Below the pieces are notes generated by a model that ran no database searches, was not told the DNA's origin, and was given only the letters and a program-made list of their open reading frames with translations. From contig NZ_AGFX01000011.1 of NCBI RefSeq assembly GCF_000236805.1, positions 806,001 to 870,000 of the forward strand: a DNA stretch of 64,000 bases, written 5' to 3'. Positions 60,140 to 64,000 of this stretch are shown piece by piece. The position numbers were made by a program, and so were the translations under genes. The stretch comes from Paenibacillus peoriae KCTC 3763 (GTDB lineage: Bacteria > Bacillota > Bacilli > Paenibacillales > Paenibacillaceae). Numbering within the stretch: position 1 is the stretch's first letter; each line of letters begins with the position of its first letter.

Positions 60140-61974
60140 TGCTGTCCGCTCAATTAATCTATGGATTGATACTTGCTTGCATTGTACTACTAGGCATCGT
60201 ATTAATTATCGTTAAATATCGAGGAAAGATTCACTCGCGTCATTCAACCTCACGGGTCGGTAAAGAGAATAAAGAGGCTACATTGGAGACTCTGATGGAG
60301 TATATCAAAAATGCACTTCATGAACTAAGTCATAGCCAAATGGCGGATGTCGGGTTACATGAAGAGGAATATAGAAGGCGTATCCATCAAAGAGCGGAGC
60401 TGCGCAGAGCGTTAAAGGACTGCGCCAATGGCAGTAGTGGCGATAAACGTTTTGTTAAAAATCTGATGGCTGAGCTGCTGATTAACGGCTATGGCTTGAA
60501 CGAAAAAATCGTAGATTCCGTTATGCCATTTTCCAGACCTGATTCATTAAGCATACAGGATCAATTCGAAATTGTCTTTTACCAATACCAGCAAAAGTAT
60601 GGTGCTGATGCCCTGTCATGTTTACTGGATACTTATGACTTGGCCGAAATGAGATATTCACAGCCACATGAAGAGGATGGAAGCTATCTCGTCACGGGAG
60701 AGGATATTCGTTATATCTATGACTGTGAACACCGCCCCCTTTCCTTTTTAGAGAAGGTGGATATTATTGTGCAGCGGATTTATCAGCATTATAAAGGCTT
60801 TTCCGTCATTGATGATATACGTGATCAGCGGATTGACGGTGTAAGCGGGGGCGTTAGTGGCATGCCGCAAGGAGGGACTACTCTATCGGCGGACTGGCCT
60901 CCGGATCGGTATACATTAGAACAAACATCTGAACCTACTGCAAATGGTTATGAGAGCGTGTGGATTTTTTATAAAGGAAAAACGATTCATCTTTCGTTTC
61001 TTTCCTTTGCTTCAGAGCGTGAGCTTAAACGGGTGTGCCAAAATATTTACAAATACAATTACCCGGGACAGCTTTCCGAAGCCAATGGTTATAAGGTAAA
61101 CGAAATGAAGGATGGGTCACGGGTTGTGGTAGTCAGACCTCCGTTCTCCGAATCGTGGGCTTTCTTTGTCCGTAAATTTGATATTCAAAGCGCATCGCTG
61201 GAGCAGCTAATTAAGGGTGAAAATGCTGAGTTTCCGATCCAGTTTCTTTCTTACTTAATGAAAGGCAGCCGGATTACTGCAATTACAGGCGCACAGGGTT
61301 CAGGTAAGACAACGCTATTGATGGCGATGGTTAAGCATATCTATGCTTCGTATACGCTTCGTGTACAGGAAATGGCCTTTGAGTTGCATTTGCGTAGCAT
61401 CTACAGTCGCCGTAACATTCTTACCTTTCGGGAAACGGACCATATTTCAGGGCAACAAGGGCTTGATTTACAGAAAAAGACGGATGGGACCGTCAATATC
61501 CTTGGCGAAGTAGCGAGTGATGAAGTGGCCGCTTGGATGATCCAGATGTCGCAGGTTGCAAGTCTGTTCACCATTTTTACTCATCATGCCAAAACATTTC
61601 GTGATCTTGTATTCTCACTTCGTAATTCATTGCTCAAAACTGGCGTATTTCAGCATGAAGGTATCGCTGAGGAGCAGGTAGTTCATGTCATTAACTTTGA
61701 TGTGCATCTCAAGCGTGATGCGGAAGGACGCCGTTATATTGAACGAATTACAGAATGTGTGCCGCATGACCCGGATCATATAGATACTGGCTCCAATGCT
61801 TCGGCGAATTATAGCTATCGGCATGTTATGGAATATCGGAATGGGTGTTATATGCCAATGGAACCGCTAACCGCCAAAAGCGCAAAGGAAATGTGTGAGC
61901 AGATGAATGCCAAGGATGCCAGTGGCTTCCGCAGTTTTTTGACCCGTTATTGGGAGGAAGAATATGAGTCTTAA
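60139..61974 (+). CDS. CpaF/TadA-type secretion ATPase
   Basis: The 611-residue protein has an N-terminal membrane helix (about residues 5-25), unusual for CpaF, then the N-terminal domain (FSVIDDIRDQRIDGVSG) and the ATPase core with Walker A AITGAQGSGKTTLL (about 382-395). The Walker B region NILGEVASDEV and the HH box (FTHHAKTF) are recognisable but diverged from the usual GE-x-R and T-x-H-A patterns. The ATG at 60139 lies in TTGATG overlapping the previous stop. It powers pilus assembly or secretion. Confidence 0.85.
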   Translation: MLSAQLIYGLILACIVLLGIVLIIVKYRGKIHSRHSTSRVGKENKEATLETLMEYIKNALHELSHSQMADVGLHEEEYRRRIHQRAELRRALKDCANGSSGDKRFVKNLMAELLINGYGLNEKIVDSVMPFSRPDSLSIQDQFEIVFYQYQQKYGADALSCLLDTYDLAEMRYSQPHEEDGSYLVTGEDIRYIYDCEHRPLSFLEKVDIIVQRIYQHYKGFSVIDDIRDQRIDGVSGGVSGMPQGGTTLSADWPPDRYTLEQTSEPTANGYESVWIFYKGKTIHLSFLSFASERELKRVCQNIYKYNYPGQLSEANGYKVNEMKDGSRVVVVRPPFSESWAFFVRKFDIQSASLEQLIKGENAEFPIQFLSYLMKGSRITAITGAQGSGKTTLLMAMVKHIYASYTLRVQEMAFELHLRSIYSRRNILTFRETDHISGQQGLDLQKKTDGTVNILGEVASDEVAAWMIQMSQVASLFTIFTHHAKTFRDLVFSLRNSLLKTGVFQHEGIAEEQVVHVINFDVHLKRDAEGRRYIERITECVPHDPDHIDTGSNASANYSYRHVMEYRNGCYMPMEPLTAKSAKEMCEQMNAKDASGFRSFLTRYWEEEYES

Positions 61975-64000
61975 AGAGATGTTATTGTGGATTTTACTCT
62001 TTTCAGGCGGAGGCTTTGTACTTCTATATACAGCTTTGTGGTGGCTGTACAAACGCAATAATCGTGCAGTCCGCATTGGACGAATTCACTCTGTGCGGGA
62101 AGGGCGGAAGGGAACAGCGGTACTGCAACGGGAGATACATGCCTTATTGCACAAGCTATACACGCTGGGCATGGGAGTACCTATCCTATCCGAATACATC
62201 AAGAGCGTACGTAAGCGGCTATCCGGTTTGCATGCCTACGATGAGTACAAGCTACGCCTACAGACTATGAAGATGACACTGTTCATCTGGGGAGCTTTTA
62301 TTTGCAGCGGCATCGTGCTGTTAATGATGAAACCCGGATTAGAGTTTGCTGTATTGGCCATTTTATGCGGCGTGGTAATCAACAGCCTCATTTTGGATGT
62401 GGCAATTAGCCGGATGGAAAAAAGACTGCTTGCACAGATGATCGAACTGTTCGCCAATGTGCGCCATCATTATCACCAGCATGGCATGGTAGAGGAAGCC
62501 ATTTCAGAAGCGGCCGATTTGGCCGGGGCCGAGGCTGGAAGACACGCGAGACTGATTCATGAAGCGCTAACAGATGTCGATCCGCATGAAGCATTGGAAA
62601 GATACTATGAATCTGCTCCTAACCGATTTTTAAAAGCCTTTGCTGGTATCTCATATATGGTGATGGAGTTTGGTGACCGGAATGAGGAGGGCGGCTCCAT
62701 TTATTTGAAGGGACTTGGCAGTCTTGCGCGCGAAATCCAGCTGGAGATGCTGCGGAGAAATAAACTGGACTATCTGCTCAAAAGTTTGAACGTGATTGCA
62801 CTGGCCCCCGTTTTTTTTACGATACCGATTGAAAAATGGGCGAAATCCAGTTTTCCGTCCATGGATGATTTTTATCAGGGGAAATTGGGATATATTACAA
62901 AGTTGACCGTCTATATTGTAATTATCTTATCTTACTTTCTGTTACAAAAGCTGCAACAGACCAACGAAACAGGTTATCGTGCGGGTCGGGGCCGTTATGT
63001 TTGGGAGCAAAGGCTATACCGTTTTCCCATCATTCATAATGTAGTAGATACTTTAATTCCGCGGCAGCAGTCATCCTCCTATTTCCAGATAACCCGCTTG
63101 TTAAAGGAGAGCGGCGCAGAGATTAAACTGGAATGGCTGTACATACGGAGGATTACTCTTTTCATTATAGGATTGGTGCTGAGCATCAGTACGGTATTTG
63201 TTTTACATGAAGCAGAGAAAACACATATTCTTTACGCTCCTGTCCAATCGGGTCAAATGTTTGGACGTTTAAATCCCACAGAGGAAAAAGAAGCTTTGAA
63301 GCAGAGTGAGGTTGACTGCAAAATCATGTACCTGCTTAACATGAGAGCGGAAAGCACATATGAGCAGACGTATGCAGCTCTAGAGCGTAATCCAGGTGGC
63401 ACAGCAAATGCGGATCAGCTATCTAAAAATACACGCCGTATCCTGCAGAAGCTGGAAGCGTGGAACGAGGAATACATTAAGTGGTGGGAAGTGCTGATCG
63501 GTTTAGTTGTTGGATATGCAGCCTTCCAAATGCCTATGCTTCTGTTATATTTGCAGCGAAAAATGCGGCGGTTGGATATGAGACATGAGGTATATCAGTT
63601 TCAAACGGTCATTTCTATATTACGGGCCATGGAACGAATGTCTGTCGAGGAAATATTGGAGTGGTTGAATCGTTTTTCGGTTATTTTCAAGAGACCACTG
63701 CAAAAATGTTTGCTTCATTATGAACACGGACCCGAGGCAGCTCTTGATTTGTTGAAAGAAGAAGCGCCTTTGCCGGAATTTCAACGTCTGGTGGACAAGC
63801 TCCATTTGTCTTTGGGCAAAATTACGATTCGTGAGGCCTTTGACGATTTGGATTCTCATATGTCCTACTATTTTGAACAAAGAAAACAGGAGTATGAAAA
63901 AATGATAGACAGGAAGGCCATCTGGGGTAGGATGATTGGTTTTGCTCCAATGTACGGTCTTATCTTTTTATATTTGGTGATTCCATTGATCGGCATGAGC
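61964..64000 (+). CDS. TadB/TadC-type platform membrane protein (3' partial)
   Basis: The frame starts at the ATG at 61964 (TGGGAGGAAGAAT upstream, 11-nt overlap with cpaF) and stays open to the right edge, giving at least 679 residues. It has an N-terminal helix pair, T2SSF-like helical regions (QMIELFANVRHHYHQHGMVE; later VISILRAMERMSVEEILEWL) and several membrane segments. TadB and TadC are each about 300 residues, so this looks like both in one chain. The end lies outside the window. Confidence 0.8.
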   Translation, partial: MSLKEMLLWILLFSGGGFVLLYTALWWLYKRNNRAVRIGRIHSVREGRKGTAVLQREIHALLHKLYTLGMGVPILSEYIKSVRKRLSGLHAYDEYKLRLQTMKMTLFIWGAFICSGIVLLMMKPGLEFAVLAILCGVVINSLILDVAISRMEKRLLAQMIELFANVRHHYHQHGMVEEAISEAADLAGAEAGRHARLIHEALTDVDPHEALERYYESAPNRFLKAFAGISYMVMEFGDRNEEGGSIYLKGLGSLAREIQLEMLRRNKLDYLLKSLNVIALAPVFFTIPIEKWAKSSFPSMDDFYQGKLGYITKLTVYIVIILSYFLLQKLQQTNETGYRAGRGRYVWEQRLYRFPIIHNVVDTLIPRQQSSSYFQITRLLKESGAEIKLEWLYIRRITLFIIGLVLSISTVFVLHEAEKTHILYAPVQSGQMFGRLNPTEEKEALKQSEVDCKIMYLLNMRAESTYEQTYAALERNPGGTANADQLSKNTRRILQKLEAWNEEYIKWWEVLIGLVVGYAAFQMPMLLLYLQRKMRRLDMRHEVYQFQTVISILRAMERMSVEEILEWLNRFSVIFKRPLQKCLLHYEHGPEAALDLLKEEAPLPEFQRLVDKLHLSLGKITIREAFDDLDSHMSYYFEQRKQEYEKMIDRKAIWGRMIGFAPMYGLIFLYLVIPLIGMS

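Noticed and set aside
1-64000. CRISPR arrays, tRNA/rRNA genes, intact insertion sequences
   Set aside because: No regularly spaced repeats, tRNA-like cloverleaf, rRNA sequence or transposase frame was found while reading the window.

Overview
The window is a 64 kb piece of chromosome from a spore-forming, low-to-moderate GC Firmicute. It most resembles Paenibacillus of the P. polymyxa type. The evidence is CotE, SpoVK and YjcZ-type spore proteins, strong GGAGG ribosome binding sites, frequent TTG/GTG starts, LexA boxes of the Bacillus form (CGAAC-N4-GTTCG), a GlnR box, and gene order recalling Bacillus subtilis (cotE-mutS-mutL, miaA-hfq, spoVK-hflX-ynbB-glnR-glnA, lexA-yneA-ynzC).

Layout. 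1-3.8 kb: an uncharacterised operon of the STM4014-4013-4012-4011 type (ATP-grasp, phosphatase/sulfatase fold, two radical SAM proteins), cut by the left edge. 4-6.4 kb: minus-strand small genes, a PadR regulator and a beta-carbonic anhydrase. 6.6-14.6 kb: an M32 carboxypeptidase, an SsuABC/YtlACD-type ABC importer, an aromatic-acid-exporter-like membrane protein, and an amino acid permease divergent from a LysR regulator. 14.7-34 kb: conserved backbone with spore coat, mismatch repair, tRNA modification, Hfq, a class A penicillin-binding protein, SpoVK, HflX and the glnRA operon.

34-41.7 kb is an AT-rich accessory island inserted between glnA and lexA. It holds phage-like remnants, a PutAbiC-like abortive-infection candidate, three tandem YjcZ-type miniproteins with sigma-K-like boxes, a frameshifted stalk-domain gene, and an Agr-type peptide signalling locus. 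That locus has a sensor-like membrane protein lacking a kinase domain, AgrB, and a cysteine-free AgrD-like peptide. It is followed by two unrecognised paralogous cationic miniproteins on the opposite strand. This is the most likely place for an undescribed system.

41.7-56 kb: the SOS genes lexA/yneA with five LexA boxes, methionine salvage (mtnD) and synthesis (metH), RNase Z, HAD phosphatases, a base-excision-repair pair (zinc-finger-less Fpg plus Nfo), a thioredoxin-like protein, an ABC ATPase and an RlmM-like methyltransferase. 56-64 kb: a Tad/Flp-type pilus or secretion operon. It begins with an unusual protein kinase fused to a MinD/CpaE-like domain and runs through an SAF (CpaB-like) protein, two degenerate ParA-like proteins and a CpaF ATPase into a very long TadB/TadC-type membrane protein cut by the right edge.

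Functional names rest on motif recognition and remembered family features. No database search was possible.
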